From Cytobacillus massiliigabonensis (GTDB lineage: Bacteria > Bacillota > Bacilli > Bacillales > Cytobacillaceae): a stretch of DNA of 64,000 nt. Shown here one piece after another: positions 54,588 through 64,000 of the stretch. The stretch spans positions 1,827,932-1,891,931 of the forward strand of contig NZ_LT904904.1 in assembly GCF_900199725.1 (NCBI RefSeq), written 5' to 3'. The notes under the pieces are model-generated. The model was given only the letters and a program-made list of their open reading frames with translations. It was not told the DNA's origin and ran no database searches. Position numbers and translations under genes: made by a program. The stretch's first letter is position 1, and each line of letters opens with the position of its first letter.

Positions 54588-55529
54588 ATGAACGACCTTT
54601 TAATAATGATTCTTTTTGATGCGAATACGCAGTGGGTTTTGCTTGGGACGATGCTGCTAGGAGTAGCGAGCGGAGTTCTTGGAAGCATTGCTCTTCTAAG
54701 AAAACAGAGTTTAATAGGGGATGCTGTAGCACATGCGGCACTGCCAGGCATATGTATTGCATTCTTGCTTTCGGGGGAAAAGTCTTTATTTGTCTTGTTA
54801 ATTGGAGCAACCATTACAGGGTTACTGGCAGCCTATTGCATACAGTTTATTATTTCTTCGTCAATAATAAAGGAAGATGCAGCAATTTGTTTAGTCTTAT
54901 CCGTATTTTTTGGGTTTGGGATTGTACTATTAACAAAGGTATCGCAAACCCCATCCGGCAATAAGAGCGGATTAGATGATTTCATTTTCGGTCAGGCTGC
55001 CTCTCTAGTCGGAAATGATGTGAAACTTATGGCGGGGGCAGCAGCCATTTTAATTTTTATAACAGCCATATTTTTTAAAGAGCTGAAAGTTTTAACCTTT
55101 GACTCTGCATTTGCCAAAGGGCTTGGTTTGCCAACAGGCTTGCTGAATTTTCTTTTTCTCTCCCTTTTAGTAGCAGCTGTTGTCGTTGGCATCCAGGCAG
55201 TAGGCGTCATATTAATGGCTGCTCTCCTTATTACGCCTGCGATTGCTGCCCGCTACTGGACGAATTCATTAAGTAAAATGATTGTTATATCTGGTATATT
55301 TGGCGCTTTATCGGGTATGGCAGGAACCCTGATCAGTACGATAGGTGTAGGGCTTCCAACAGGACCATTCATCGTTGTAACAGCAACTGCCTTATTTCTT
55401 ATTTCGATGTTACTTGCTCCAGAAAGGGGTTTAGTAACAAAGTGGATTAAAAGAATGGCAAATAATAAACAGCTAAGAAATAATAAGCTTTTGCAGGGAG
55501 AAAAAAGGAGCGGTTATCATGAGCTATGA
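54588..55529 (+). CDS. mntC: Manganese ABC transporter permease
   Basis: A 313-residue ABC-3 family permease with about eight helices, including GDAVAHAALPG, the coupling motif of this family, and a GVGLPTGPFIV segment. ATG 54588 is chosen because GAGGTG is about 6 bases upstream; the GTG at 54579 and ATG at 54585 are in frame too. Its C-terminus overlaps mntD by 11 bp. Confidence 0.88.
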   Translation: MNDLLIMILFDANTQWVLLGTMLLGVASGVLGSIALLRKQSLIGDAVAHAALPGICIAFLLSGEKSLFVLLIGATITGLLAAYCIQFIISSSIIKEDAAICLVLSVFFGFGIVLLTKVSQTPSGNKSGLDDFIFGQAASLVGNDVKLMAGAAAILIFITAIFFKELKVLTFDSAFAKGLGLPTGLLNFLFLSLLVAAVVVGIQAVGVILMAALLITPAIAARYWTNSLSKMIVISGIFGALSGMAGTLISTIGVGLPTGPFIVVTATALFLISMLLAPERGLVTKWIKRMANNKQLRNNKLLQGEKRSGYHEL

Positions 55530-56397
55530 GGGATGGATATTAATTGTTGGTTCCCTGGCTGGGATTACGTGTGGTATTACCGGCTGCTTTTTAATTTTGC
55601 GGAAGCTCTCAATGCTTGCAGACGCGATTAGCCATACTGTCCTGCTTGGGATTGTTCTCGCATTTATTATCAGTCAAAGCATGAGTGGAATCTACATGCT
55701 AATCGGTGCAGCCGTTGTTGGTTTACTCACTGCTGTTGGGGTACAGATGCTTCACCAAGCTGGAATACAGGAGGATGCCTCAATAGGGGTAGTGTTCACC
55801 TTCCTGTTTGCAGTAGGCGTCATATTAATTACCGTGTTTGCAGATGATGTTCACTTGGATGTGGATCATGCACTTATGGGGGAAATTACATTCGTTCCCT
55901 GGGATCTCGTTCAATGGGGCTTTCTTCCTGAGCTTCCGAAGGCATTCTTAATGCTATCATCAGTTCTAGTCATTAATCTAGTTATAATTGGATTATTTTA
56001 TAAAGAACTGAAAATAACATCCTTTGATCCACAAATGGCTGCGGCTATTGGGATTCCAGTTTTGCTAATCCATTATTTGTTAATGGGATTAGTTTCTATT
56101 ACAACGGTGGCTTCCTTTGATAGTGTAGGAGCCATCCTAGTTGTTGCGATGCTGATTGCACCAGGTGCCTCCGCATATTTATTAACGGATAAATTAAGTA
56201 TTATGCTTCTTTTAAGTGCTTTAATAGGAGTGACTGCAGCAGTTATCGGATATTACCTTGCTAGCTGGCTGGATGTATCAATATCAGGAAGCATGGCTAC
56301 GGTTAATGGGATCATCTTCGCACTAGTCTTCTTCTTCTCTCCAACAAAAGGGCTGCTATCAAAGAAGTTTTCGGTGAATAGGTTAAAAATGGATTAA
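55519..56397 (+). CDS. mntD: Manganese ABC transporter permease
   Basis: A 292-residue ABC-3 permease with about eight helices. The ADAISHTVLLG coupling motif parallels GDAVAHAALPG of mntC. Pairs with MntC as the transmembrane channel. Last gene of the operon; a terminator follows. Confidence 0.88.
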   Translation: MSYEGWILIVGSLAGITCGITGCFLILRKLSMLADAISHTVLLGIVLAFIISQSMSGIYMLIGAAVVGLLTAVGVQMLHQAGIQEDASIGVVFTFLFAVGVILITVFADDVHLDVDHALMGEITFVPWDLVQWGFLPELPKAFLMLSSVLVINLVIIGLFYKELKITSFDPQMAAAIGIPVLLIHYLLMGLVSITTVASFDSVGAILVVAMLIAPGASAYLLTDKLSIMLLLSALIGVTAAVIGYYLASWLDVSISGSMATVNGIIFALVFFFSPTKGLLSKKFSVNRLKMD

Positions 56398-56401
56398 GTG
56401 T

Positions 56402-56434
56402 TAGCTCCTCATTATGTTAATGGGGAGCTTTTCT
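56402..56434 (+). terminator. Terminator after mntABCD
   Basis: AGCTCCTCATT and AATGGGGAGCT arms around ATGTT (one imperfect pair), then TTTTC. Confidence 0.82.
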
Positions 56435-56525
56435 ATTTGTGCTATGTTTTTCCTAGTCCTTTACTGTTTAATTGAGTAGAATTAAAATAAGTATCTAATC
56501 TTGTAAACTGGAAGTGAGCAAAACA

Positions 56526-58679
56526 ATGAAACTCATTATTGCAGAGAAGCCTGACCAGGGGCTGACTCTTGCTTCTATTTTTAAAATAAAAAAGCATCAA
56601 GGGTTTGTTGAAATTTTTCCCAATGATGTTTTTCCTGAAGGTGCTTATGTAACATGGGCAGTAGGGCATCTTTGTCAGCTTGTTGCACCGGAAAATTATA
56701 ATTCTCAATGGAAAAAGTGGTCTTTGTCAACTTTACCAATCATTCCTTCTCAATTTGAATATGAAGTAACAAAAGATAAAACGAAGCAGTTTGCAGTCAT
56801 TAAAAAGCTTTTAGCCAATCCTTCTCTGACAGAAGTCATACACGCAGGGGATGCGGGTCGAGAAGGGGAGCTGATTATTCGAAATATCCTCCGAATGACG
56901 AAATCCAGGCTGCCGATGAAAAGGTTATGGATCTCCTCTTTAACACCAAAAGCAATCAAGGAAGGATTCCTTTCATTATTAAATGAATCAGATACTAGAA
57001 ATCTCTATTATGAGGCATATACAAGAGCTTGCGCAGATTGGGTTGTTGGGATGAATGCATCAAGGCTGTATAGCCTTCTTCTTCAGCAGCAAGGCTTTTC
57101 TGATGTTTTTTCAGTTGGCCGAGTGCAGACACCGACACTTGCACTTATTGTCAAACGAGAATTGGAGATTCAAAGCTTTGTTTCTGAGCCTTTTTGGGAG
57201 GTACAGGCTAAATTTAATATCGATGGAAAAAAATATATTGGTAAATGGGAAAAGGACGGGGAAACAAGGATTAAGACGAAGGAGCTTGCTGAGAAAATTG
57301 CTGCTTTTTGTGAGAAAAAAGCAGCTGAGATCACAGATGTTAAGGCGGAGAAAAAGGAATTTCTTCCGCCTATGCTCTATAACTTATCAGCTCTCCAAGC
57401 AGAGGCAAATCGCCGTTTCAAATTCCCGCCAAAGAAAACACTCGATGTGCTGCAAAAGCTGTATCAAAAAGGAATGGTCTCTTATCCCCGTTCCGATTCA
57501 AGGCACGTTACACAAGGGGAAGCAGAAATGTTTCCTGAAACATTAAATAAAATAGCTATGATCGATGAATACAAAACACTCTTTCCTTTGCCAACTAGCT
57601 CAATTATGGATAATAAGCGATACGTAAATGACAAAAAGGTAACCGATCACTACGCCATTATCCCAACCGAACAAGTTCCTAACTTGAATAAGCTTTCTCC
57701 TGATGAGAAAACTCTTTATGACCTAATTGCAAGGAGCCTAATTGCTGCTCATTACGGGAAGGCAGTAACCGAGTATACAACCGTTACCACCTTAGTCGAT
57801 GGAAGGGCTGCATTCCTATCAAAAGGAAAGGTTCAGCTTGAAGAGGGCTGGCGAAAGGTGATACCACCGTTTGAAAAGGACAAGGAACCGCTTCTCCCTT
57901 CACTGCAAATAGGTGAAAAAGGGAATGTAATGAAGGCAGAAGTGAAAGAAAGCAAAACACAGCCGCCAAAAAGGTATACGGAAGGCCAGCTTATTACGCT
58001 GATGAAAACGGCTGGAAAGCATATAGAGGATAAAGAATTGGAAAAAGTACTAATGAAAACAGAGGGCCTTGGTACTGAAGCAACAAGAGCAGGAATTATT
58101 ACCATGCTAAAAGATCGGAAGTATATTGATATAAATAAGAACCTCGTTTATGCTACACCGAAGGCAAAAATATTAATTGGTGCAATTGGATCTGAAATTC
58201 TTGCCTCCCCTGAAATGACGGCAAAATGGGAGAAGCGATTAAAGGATATTTCGGAAGGAGAAGCTTCACCGAAACAATTTATGGAACAAACGAATAAAAT
58301 GATTTTACACCTCATTGAAGTATCTGTGAAAAACGCAGGAGATTGGGCGTTTGATGAGGAGGACAAAAGTAGCTTCACCCCAGCAAAGTCTAAATTTAAA
58401 CGGCCTGCTCAATTAGGGAAATGCAAGCAATGTAATGGCCAGGTTGTTGACAAAGGAAGTTTTTATGGCTGTTCATATTACAGCAAAACAAAATGTAATT
58501 TTACAATCTCCAAAAAGATTTTAGGAAAATCAATCACGCAAAAAATAGTCAAACAGCTCTTGAAAGACAATGAGACAGATATGATTGAGGGTTTTTCAAA
58601 TAAGGACAAATCATTTTCAGCTAAATTAACTTGGGATGATAATGAGCGGAAGCTAAAGTTTATTTTTCCAAATAAATAG
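56526..58679 (+). CDS. topB: DNA topoisomerase III
   Basis: A 717-residue type IA topoisomerase. Toprim begins LIIAEKPDQG; GDAGREGELI carries acidic metal ligands; the catalytic Tyr is in MVSYPRSDSRHVT. A C-terminal four-Cys zinc motif (CKQC...C...C) ends the protein. Decatenates DNA during replication and recombination. ATG at 56526 matches the family N-terminus; an in-frame GTG at 56514 lies within the GGAAGTGAG ribosome site. Confidence 0.94.
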   Translation: MKLIIAEKPDQGLTLASIFKIKKHQGFVEIFPNDVFPEGAYVTWAVGHLCQLVAPENYNSQWKKWSLSTLPIIPSQFEYEVTKDKTKQFAVIKKLLANPSLTEVIHAGDAGREGELIIRNILRMTKSRLPMKRLWISSLTPKAIKEGFLSLLNESDTRNLYYEAYTRACADWVVGMNASRLYSLLLQQQGFSDVFSVGRVQTPTLALIVKRELEIQSFVSEPFWEVQAKFNIDGKKYIGKWEKDGETRIKTKELAEKIAAFCEKKAAEITDVKAEKKEFLPPMLYNLSALQAEANRRFKFPPKKTLDVLQKLYQKGMVSYPRSDSRHVTQGEAEMFPETLNKIAMIDEYKTLFPLPTSSIMDNKRYVNDKKVTDHYAIIPTEQVPNLNKLSPDEKTLYDLIARSLIAAHYGKAVTEYTTVTTLVDGRAAFLSKGKVQLEEGWRKVIPPFEKDKEPLLPSLQIGEKGNVMKAEVKESKTQPPKRYTEGQLITLMKTAGKHIEDKELEKVLMKTEGLGTEATRAGIITMLKDRKYIDINKNLVYATPKAKILIGAIGSEILASPEMTAKWEKRLKDISEGEASPKQFMEQTNKMILHLIEVSVKNAGDWAFDEEDKSSFTPAKSKFKRPAQLGKCKQCNGQVVDKGSFYGCSYYSKTKCNFTISKKILGKSITQKIVKQLLKDNETDMIEGFSNKDKSFSAKLTWDDNERKLKFIFPNK

Positions 58680-58822
58680 ACACATTCCTTCTATAATAGA
58701 TAACCTTGTCTCGCCTACCCTAATATAGTAAACTTTTACTTGACTGTTTTAATAAAATGTAATGATTGATAAAAATGGAACTAACAGAGACCTTCAGCAT
58801 GGTTCCAATGGGAGGGTTTGGG

Positions 58823-59257
58823 ATGCCAACACCTAGTATGGAAGATTATATTGAACAAATATATATATTGATTAATGAGAAAGGATATGCCCGTGTATCT
58901 GATATTGCAGAAAACCTTTCCGTTCATCCCTCCTCTGTAACAAAAATGGTTCAAAAGCTCGATAAAGATGAATATCTTGTTTATGAAAAATACAGAGGAC
59001 TGATTTTGACTCCAAAAGGCAAGAAGATTGGCAAGCGGCTTGTATACCGCCATGATTTACTTGAGCAGCTTCTTCGCTTAATTGGGGTGAAGGAAGAACA
59101 TATATACGAGGATGTTGAAGGAATTGAGCATCATTTAAGCTGGGACGCGATAGACCGGGTAGGGGACCTTGTTCAATTTTTCGAAGAGGATGAAAGCAGG
59201 ATTGATGCGTTAAGAGAAATTCAAAGAAACAATGAGGATATAGAAGAGGGTCCATGA
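58823..59257 (+). CDS. mntR: Manganese-responsive repressor MntR
   Basis: A 144-residue DtxR-family regulator. It starts [14 protein letters not shown], so Asp8 and Glu11, two manganese ligands, are in place. The other ligands are His in YRHDLL and the [10 protein letters not shown] segment. Winged helix: [23 protein letters not shown] 58823 follows GGAGGG; longer in-frame starts upstream do not match the family. Represses mntABCD when Mn2+ is plentiful. Confidence 0.95.
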   Translation: MPTPSMEDYIEQIYILINEKGYARVSDIAENLSVHPSSVTKMVQKLDKDEYLVYEKYRGLILTPKGKKIGKRLVYRHDLLEQLLRLIGVKEEHIYEDVEGIEHHLSWDAIDRVGDLVQFFEEDESRIDALREIQRNNEDIEEGP

Positions 59258-59270
59258 GTGGACCCTTTTA
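59244..59270. terminator. Terminator overlapping the mntR stop
   Basis: GGGTCCA and TGGACCC arms around TGAG, then TTTTAGT. The TGA of mntR is in the loop. Confidence 0.82.
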
Positions 59271-59486
59271 GTATACATTTGGCAACTCATCAAATGAGGA
59301 CGTGAATGCTGGCGTAAGATAGGGAGTGCCATCCTGCCCTTCTTCAATGTTTACACCAGTAATAATGCCTTCTTCCACTTCTTTTAATGCTTTTCGGTAA
59401 GAAATCATTCTTCCTTCTGAAGTTTGAAAAGAAATAATTTCCCCTAGATAGTTGCGATGAACAGCAACTAACTGCTCTCCTAACAT
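59268..59486 (-). CDS. DUF3892 family protein
   Basis: A 72-residue protein whose first 50 residues match the DUF3892 pattern: VAVHRNYLGEIISFQTSEGR and an ISYRKALKEVEEG helix, ending with GVNIEEGQDG. Function unknown. AAGGAGTTGATC precedes the start. Convergent with mntR. Confidence 0.8.
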   Translation of the reverse strand: MLGEQLVAVHRNYLGEIISFQTSEGRMISYRKALKEVEEGIITGVNIEEGQDGTPYLTPAFTSSFDELPNVY

Positions 59487-59664
59487 ATGATCAACTCCTT
59501 CTAAGTCAAGTTTGAACTACTCGTCTATTCAATCTCTATTTTCATTGTTGCACTATTTTCTTTTTTATAATCAAAGGGATATTCACATTTATTGGCGAAT
59601 ATAATAATCTGAAACTTTATTTGCTCGTATACGTATAAATGGTGAAGGAAAAGCGAGGGATAAA

Positions 59665-60348
59665 ATGAGCGAATTTAATTGGAGTAAAGAAGCGGAAAAA
59701 CAATGGGATGAGCGTTCATCTGGATGGAATTCAATGAGTAAGGAAATGTGGGAATCGGGAAGCCGGAAGGAGATTGCTCCGTTTTTCTCAAAGTATGTAA
59801 CATCTAAGGGAACGGTTTGTGATCTTGGCTGTGGAGATGGGTATGGATCCTTTAAGCTGGCTGAATTAGGGTATATAGTAACCGGTATTGATGTTTCAGA
59901 GGAAATGATACATAAAGCAAGAGGAACAAATGAAGGAAATACAGCTCAATTTATTAAAGGAGATATTTTACATTTGCCATTTGAAAATGATTCCTTTGAT
60001 GCGGTATTAGCTATTAATTCACTTGAATGGACAGAAGATCCGATTAAAGTGATAAAGGAAATACAGCGGATTGTAAAGCCTGGAGGACTTGCTTGTATTG
60101 GCCTTCTTGGTCCTACGGCTGCCCCAAGAATAAATAGTTACCGACGCCTATATAATGAAAAAGTTATTTGTAATACGATGATGCCTTGGGAATTAGACCG
60201 GCTTGCCGAAGAAAATAGCTGGGGCAAGGTTGATAGCTTAGGAGTATATAAAAGAGGGACTGATCAAATGCCTATAGGATCATTGTCTGCTGAACTAAGG
60301 CAAGCCCTCTCGTTTATGTGGGTTACCATGCTAAGAAATAATAAATAA
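59665..60348 (+). CDS. Class I SAM-dependent methyltransferase
   Basis: A 227-residue methyltransferase. Motif I is VCDLGCGDGYGS, then GIDVSEEMI, and the motif IV/post-I region FDAVLAINSLEWTEDP. Substrate unknown. It is 16 bp before the AIM24 gene, so probably one operon. Confidence 0.88.
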   Translation: MSEFNWSKEAEKQWDERSSGWNSMSKEMWESGSRKEIAPFFSKYVTSKGTVCDLGCGDGYGSFKLAELGYIVTGIDVSEEMIHKARGTNEGNTAQFIKGDILHLPFENDSFDAVLAINSLEWTEDPIKVIKEIQRIVKPGGLACIGLLGPTAAPRINSYRRLYNEKVICNTMMPWELDRLAEENSWGKVDSLGVYKRGTDQMPIGSLSAELRQALSFMWVTMLRNNK

Positions 60349-60364
60349 GAGGAGTTGTAATACG

Positions 60365-61057
60365 ATGAGTCGCTATTCAATTGAAGATTTTGTAAATCAG
60401 ACACAGCAGCAAGATAAAGGAGAAGGGTTATTTGAACTAGAATCTCCGAGAATTCTTGAAATCAATCTTACGAACCAAATATGGACAAAAGCTGGTGCAA
60501 TGATTTCTTACCGCGGAAAAATAAAGTTTGAACGGGAGGGAATTCTCGAACACGGATTAGGAAAATTATTTAAAAAAGCATTAACGGGTGAAGGGACAGC
60601 CTTAATGAAAGCAACTGGTAATGGGAAACTTTATGTTGCCGACCAAGGTAAAAAAATATCCATATTAAATTTGCAGGGAGATTCCATTTTTGTTAACGGC
60701 AATGATTTACTTGCATTTGAACCAACAATTAATTGGGATATTAAATTAATGAGAAAGGTTGCTGGCATGCTTTCAGGCGGTTTATTTAACGTCCGTCTGG
60801 AGGGGAAAGGAATGATTGCGATTACTTCCCATTATGAGCCGTTAACCTTGCTGGTTACACCAGATAATCCAGTATTTACAGATCCGAATGCTACTGTTGC
60901 ATGGTCAGGAAATCTCCAGCCTGAATTTGTAACAGATGTTTCCTTTAAAACCTTCTTAGGAAGAGGAAGCGGCGAATCTGTACAAATGAAATTTTCCGGT
61001 AATGGATTCGTTGTTGTACAGCCATTTGAAGAGGTATATTATTCAGAACAATCATAA
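60365..61057 (+). CDS. AIM24 family protein
   Basis: A 230-residue beta-helix-type protein of the AIM24/TIGR00266 family, containing WTKAGAMISYRG, GNGKLYVADQGK and GEGTALMKATG. Function unknown in bacteria. AGAGGAG precedes the ATG. A terminator follows. Confidence 0.85.
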   Translation: MSRYSIEDFVNQTQQQDKGEGLFELESPRILEINLTNQIWTKAGAMISYRGKIKFEREGILEHGLGKLFKKALTGEGTALMKATGNGKLYVADQGKKISILNLQGDSIFVNGNDLLAFEPTINWDIKLMRKVAGMLSGGLFNVRLEGKGMIAITSHYEPLTLLVTPDNPVFTDPNATVAWSGNLQPEFVTDVSFKTFLGRGSGESVQMKFSGNGFVVVQPFEEVYYSEQS

Positions 61058-61065
61058 GTTTAAAA

Positions 61066-61100
61066 ACAAAAGCCCAGATTAGTTTTCTCTGGGCTTTTGC
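61066..61100. terminator. Bidirectional terminator
   Basis: AAAAGCCCAGA and TCTGGGCTTTT arms around TTAGTTTTC, between AIM24 and metA. Confidence 0.88.
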
Positions 61101-61109
61101 TATCTCTTA

Positions 61110-62015
61110 TTAATCCCATTCAAACGGCGTTTCCTGGTATACATAATAATTCAGCCAATTTGAGAATAATAAATGGGCATGAGACCGCCATTTATTCGTA
61201 GGGCTTTTTGAAGGATCATTATTCGGAAAATAATGCTGTGGAATAATATTTAGCCCTTTTTCCAAATCACGTCTATATTCTTCTGCTAATGTGCAAGCTT
61301 CATATTCTAAATGACCAGTAATCATAATTTGCTTGCCGCCATTCGCACACATAATAAATGGACCTGCTTCTTCAGAGGAAGAGAGTAATTTGACAGTTGT
61401 GTTCGCTTGCAGCTGATCGAGAAAAATATCTGTATTTCTTGAATGTGGTGCTAAATAGACATCATCAAACCCTCTTAATAATTTTTCAGAGGTATCATCA
61501 ATTTGATGCCAGAAAACACCTGTACATTTTTGTGGAAGCTCATATTTCATAATACCGAAGTGATGATACAACGCAGCTTGTGCCCCCCAGCAAATATGCA
61601 GAGTCGATGTTACATGGTCTTTCGTCCAATCCATAATATCTGTAAGCTCATGCCAATAATCTACCTCTTCAAATGCAAGCAGTTCGATCGGCGCTCCGGT
61701 GATGATCATCCCATCAAATTTCCGATGCTTAATCTCACTGAAGGTTGTGTAGAATTGCTCCAAGTGCAGTGAACTTGTATTTTTAGATTCATGTGAAGCT
61801 GTTTTCAGAAACGAGATGTTGACCTGCAAAGGAGTGTTTCCTAACAGTCTTAATAGGTGTGCCTCCGTCTTCTCCTTCTCTGGCATTAAATTTAAAATAA
61901 GGATGTTGAGCGGGCGAATATCTTGTGTTAATGCACGATCCTCATCCATAACAAAGATGTTTTCTGCTTCTAATATTTCTCTTGCCGGAAGCAGCTTTGG
62001 AATTTTAATTGGCAA
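61110..62015 (-). CDS. metA: Homoserine O-acyltransferase MetA
   Basis: A 301-residue enzyme of methionine synthesis that acylates homoserine (acetyl-CoA is usual in Bacillus). The nucleophile is Cys in LHICWGAQA; the catalytic His is in [11 protein letters not shown] at 62015 gives the family start [11 protein letters not shown] and has AAGGGGATG upstream; the ATG at 62042 has no site. No SAM riboswitch is visible in the short upstream gap. Confidence 0.92.
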   Translation of the reverse strand: MPIKIPKLLPAREILEAENIFVMDEDRALTQDIRPLNILILNLMPEKEKTEAHLLRLLGNTPLQVNISFLKTASHESKNTSSLHLEQFYTTFSEIKHRKFDGMIITGAPIELLAFEEVDYWHELTDIMDWTKDHVTSTLHICWGAQAALYHHFGIMKYELPQKCTGVFWHQIDDTSEKLLRGFDDVYLAPHSRNTDIFLDQLQANTTVKLLSSSEEAGPFIMCANGGKQIMITGHLEYEACTLAEEYRRDLEKGLNIIPQHYFPNNDPSKSPTNKWRSHAHLLFSNWLNYYVYQETPFEWD

Positions 62016-62188
62016 TTCATCATCCCCTTTTAGAAAATTCAATTAAATTCATTATAAAGACGATTAATCATTGCCGCAATCTTATGTTTAAAAAATCACA
62101 AAATTGACTATCTACTAATATGGCATGGGATGGTACAATGTAGAAGTAGGAAAACGTTTTCAATAATTGAATGCTTAGGGGGATATTT

Positions 62189-63877
62189 ATGAATGTAAAA
62201 CCTGTTGTCAAATCAGACATTGAAATCGCTCAACAATCATTTATGAAACCAATTACAGAGGTCGCAGAACAGATTGGCCTTTATGAGGATGACCTCGAAT
62301 TATTTGGAAAATATAAAGCAAAATTATCTACAGAGGCATTGAAAAAGCTTGAAACAAAGAAGAGCGGGAAAATTATCCTTGTAACTTCGATTAATCCAAC
62401 ACCCGCTGGAGAAGGGAAATCAACTGTAACTGTTGGATTAGGAGATGCCTTTACGAAAATCGGCAAGAAAGCAATTATTGCCATGCGTGAACCATCACTT
62501 GGACCAACGATGGGTGTGAAAGGCGGAGCAACTGGCGGTGGCTATTCCCAGGTTCTGCCGATGGAGGATATAAATTTGCATTTCACTGGGGACCTTCATG
62601 CAATAACGACTGCCAATAATGCACTGGCAGCCTTCATCGATAATCATCTCCAGCAAGGGAACGAGCTGGGCATTGATCAGCGCCGGATTGTATGGAAACG
62701 TGCTCTTGATATGAACGATCGTGCTTTAAGAAAGGTAGTAATCGGCTTGGGCGGTCCAATGCAGGGGGTTCCTCGTGAAGATGGTTTCGATATTACGGTA
62801 GCTTCTGAAATCATGGCGGTATTGTGTTTATCAACTGATCTTCAGGATTTGAAAAAGCGATTAGGGCAAATGGTCATTGCCTATAACTATGATAAACAGC
62901 CTGTTACCGTAGCTGATTTAGGTGTTCAGGGGGCATTAACCATGCTGTTGAAAGAAGCAGTTAAACCGAACTTAGTACAAACCATTGAACACACGCCTGC
63001 GTTTATTCATGGAGGCCCTTTTGCAAATATTGCCCACGGCTGCAATAGCGTTATAGCAACAAAAACAGCCTCAAAGCTTGCTGATTTTGTTGTTACTGAA
63101 GGAGGCTTTGGTGCTGACTTAGGTGCGGAAAAGTTCCTCCATATAAAAGCTAGAAGTGCTGGGATTAAACCAGAGGCGGTTGTTATTGTTGCGACAATTC
63201 GTGCATTAAAAATGCATGGAGGCGTACCAAAAACTGACCTCGGGCGGGAAGATGTACAAGCACTAACCATCGGATTTGCCAACTTAAAGAAGCATATAGA
63301 AACGATTGAAAGCTTTGGCTTGCCATTTGTCGTTGCCGTGAATAAATTCGTTACTGATACGGATCAAGAAGTGCGCACTTTAATGGATCTATGTGATCAA
63401 GCAGGCATTTCAGTATCATTAACAGAAGTATGGGAAAAAGGCGGTGAAGGCGGAGTAGATCTTGCAAACAAACTGCTAGAGGTCATTGATAAGAAAGAGT
63501 CTAACTTCCAGCCGTTATATGAACTTTCCGATTCACTTGAAAATAAAATTCTTGCGATTGCCCAAAAGGTTTACGGAGCAGAAAAAGTTGAATTCTCATC
63601 AAAAGCAAAAAAACAGCTCAAAGATTTTGATAGCTTTGGCTGGAGCCACTTGCCAATATGTATGGCAAAAACACAGTATTCTCTATCTGACGATCCGACA
63701 AAGCTAGGCCGGCCAACAGGGTTTACAATCACGATTCGTGAATTTAAACCTTCCATTGGTGCTGGATTCATCGTTGCTTTAACAGGAGATGTAATGACAA
63801 TGCCTGGCTTGCCTAAATCACCAGCCGCTCTAAAAATGGATGTAGATGAGAACGGCAATGCAATTGGATTATTTTAA
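62189..63877 (+). CDS. fhs: Formate-tetrahydrofolate ligase
   Basis: A 562-residue enzyme that makes 10-formyl-THF from formate, ATP and THF. The P-loop-type segment is [18 protein letters not shown] near residue 70; [18 protein letters not shown] follows. Full length. ATG 62189 has AGGGGGATATTT upstream; the longer frame starts at 62171 without a site. Feeds one-carbon units to purine, thymidylate and methionine synthesis. Confidence 0.95.
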   Translation: MNVKPVVKSDIEIAQQSFMKPITEVAEQIGLYEDDLELFGKYKAKLSTEALKKLETKKSGKIILVTSINPTPAGEGKSTVTVGLGDAFTKIGKKAIIAMREPSLGPTMGVKGGATGGGYSQVLPMEDINLHFTGDLHAITTANNALAAFIDNHLQQGNELGIDQRRIVWKRALDMNDRALRKVVIGLGGPMQGVPREDGFDITVASEIMAVLCLSTDLQDLKKRLGQMVIAYNYDKQPVTVADLGVQGALTMLLKEAVKPNLVQTIEHTPAFIHGGPFANIAHGCNSVIATKTASKLADFVVTEGGFGADLGAEKFLHIKARSAGIKPEAVVIVATIRALKMHGGVPKTDLGREDVQALTIGFANLKKHIETIESFGLPFVVAVNKFVTDTDQEVRTLMDLCDQAGISVSLTEVWEKGGEGGVDLANKLLEVIDKKESNFQPLYELSDSLENKILAIAQKVYGAEKVEFSSKAKKQLKDFDSFGWSHLPICMAKTQYSLSDDPTKLGRPTGFTITIREFKPSIGAGFIVALTGDVMTMPGLPKSPAALKMDVDENGNAIGLF

Positions 63878-63890
63878 TAGGTTCGATTAA

Positions 63891-64000
63891 ATGTTTGATC
63901 CTACTGCATTTGATAATATGAAAGTTGTGATTGAAGGCGCGATATATGATGAGGATCTAACGGGCGGAATCACGATTATTGATCGAAATGATTTATTGAA
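63891..64000 (+). CDS. Hypothetical protein, truncated by the window edge
   Basis: The first 36 residues begin MFDPTAFDNMKVVIEGAIYD and remain open at the edge. The ATG is 13 bp after fhs but lacks a clear ribosome site, so a later start is possible. Not identified. Confidence 0.55.
   Translation, partial: MFDPTAFDNMKVVIEGAIYDEDLTGGITIIDRNDLL

Noticed and set aside
62016..62188. SAM (S-box) riboswitch for metA
   Set aside because: The gap is short and lacks the conserved core and a terminator.

Overview
The window is a piece of a low-GC, endospore-forming Bacillaceae chromosome (Bacillus sensu lato). The evidence is spore genes (sspM, sspL, cotD, yppG), GGAGG-type ribosome sites, frequent TTG/GTG starts, a class-B RNase P RNA, and gene order close to the Bacillus subtilis block running from ponA/recU to cspD. 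No rRNA, tRNA, prophage, insertion sequence with a transposase or CRISPR array was found. All identifications come from reading motifs and from remembered synteny; no search was run.

Layout. 1-5.9 kb: ponA (cut by the left edge) and recU, then yppC, sspM, yppE, yppF and yppG. 6-9.3 kb: an OppB-like permease overlapping an OppC-like permease that is fused in frame to an extracellular M1-type metallopeptidase. 9.3-20.1 kb: hsp20, a Crp/Fnr regulator, the mitomycin-repair pair mrfA/mrfB, cotD, ypsA, gpsB, rnpB, a PAS-GGDEF-EAL protein and ypsC. 20.1-24 kb: a 52-bp tandem hairpin array, a NERD-domain protein, and ypvA with a foldable leader. 24-33.9 kb: a probable respiration or nitrogen-oxide module containing a 12-helix NnrS/oxidase-like membrane protein, a MIP18 protein, three DUF2249 proteins, a second Crp/Fnr paralogue and a ba3-type cytochrome oxidase operon. 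Three promoters in this module carry Crp/Fnr-like palindromes. The peptidase ypwA and two transporters are interspersed. 34-36.3 kb: xpt-pbuX with PurBoxes, a guanine riboswitch and its terminator.

36.4-39.4 kb is an island relative to B. subtilis order: a 679-residue orphan with a YfaP/DUF2135-like domain, a zinc-ribbon mini-protein and a CheX-like protein. 39.6-51.2 kb returns to conserved order: bcsA-ypbQ (alkylpyrone synthesis), a Fur-boxed mini-gene, dynA, ypbS, a sulfurtransferase, ypcP, sspL, a DUF212 protein, two RNase H-like genes, ypeQ and cspD. 51.4-64 kb: a small unknown gene, a gene relic, wrbA, the manganese transporter mntABCD and its regulator mntR with topB between them, a methyltransferase, AIM24, metA, fhs and the start of one more gene.

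Four diverged copies of a ~120-150 bp dispersed intergenic repeat (near 1.9, 15.8, 25.7 and 41.6 kb) tie the window together, two of them inside apparent operons. The most unusual items are the permease-peptidase fusion, the shared Crp/Fnr-like operators, the 52-bp hairpin array, the ypvA leader and the 679-residue orphan.
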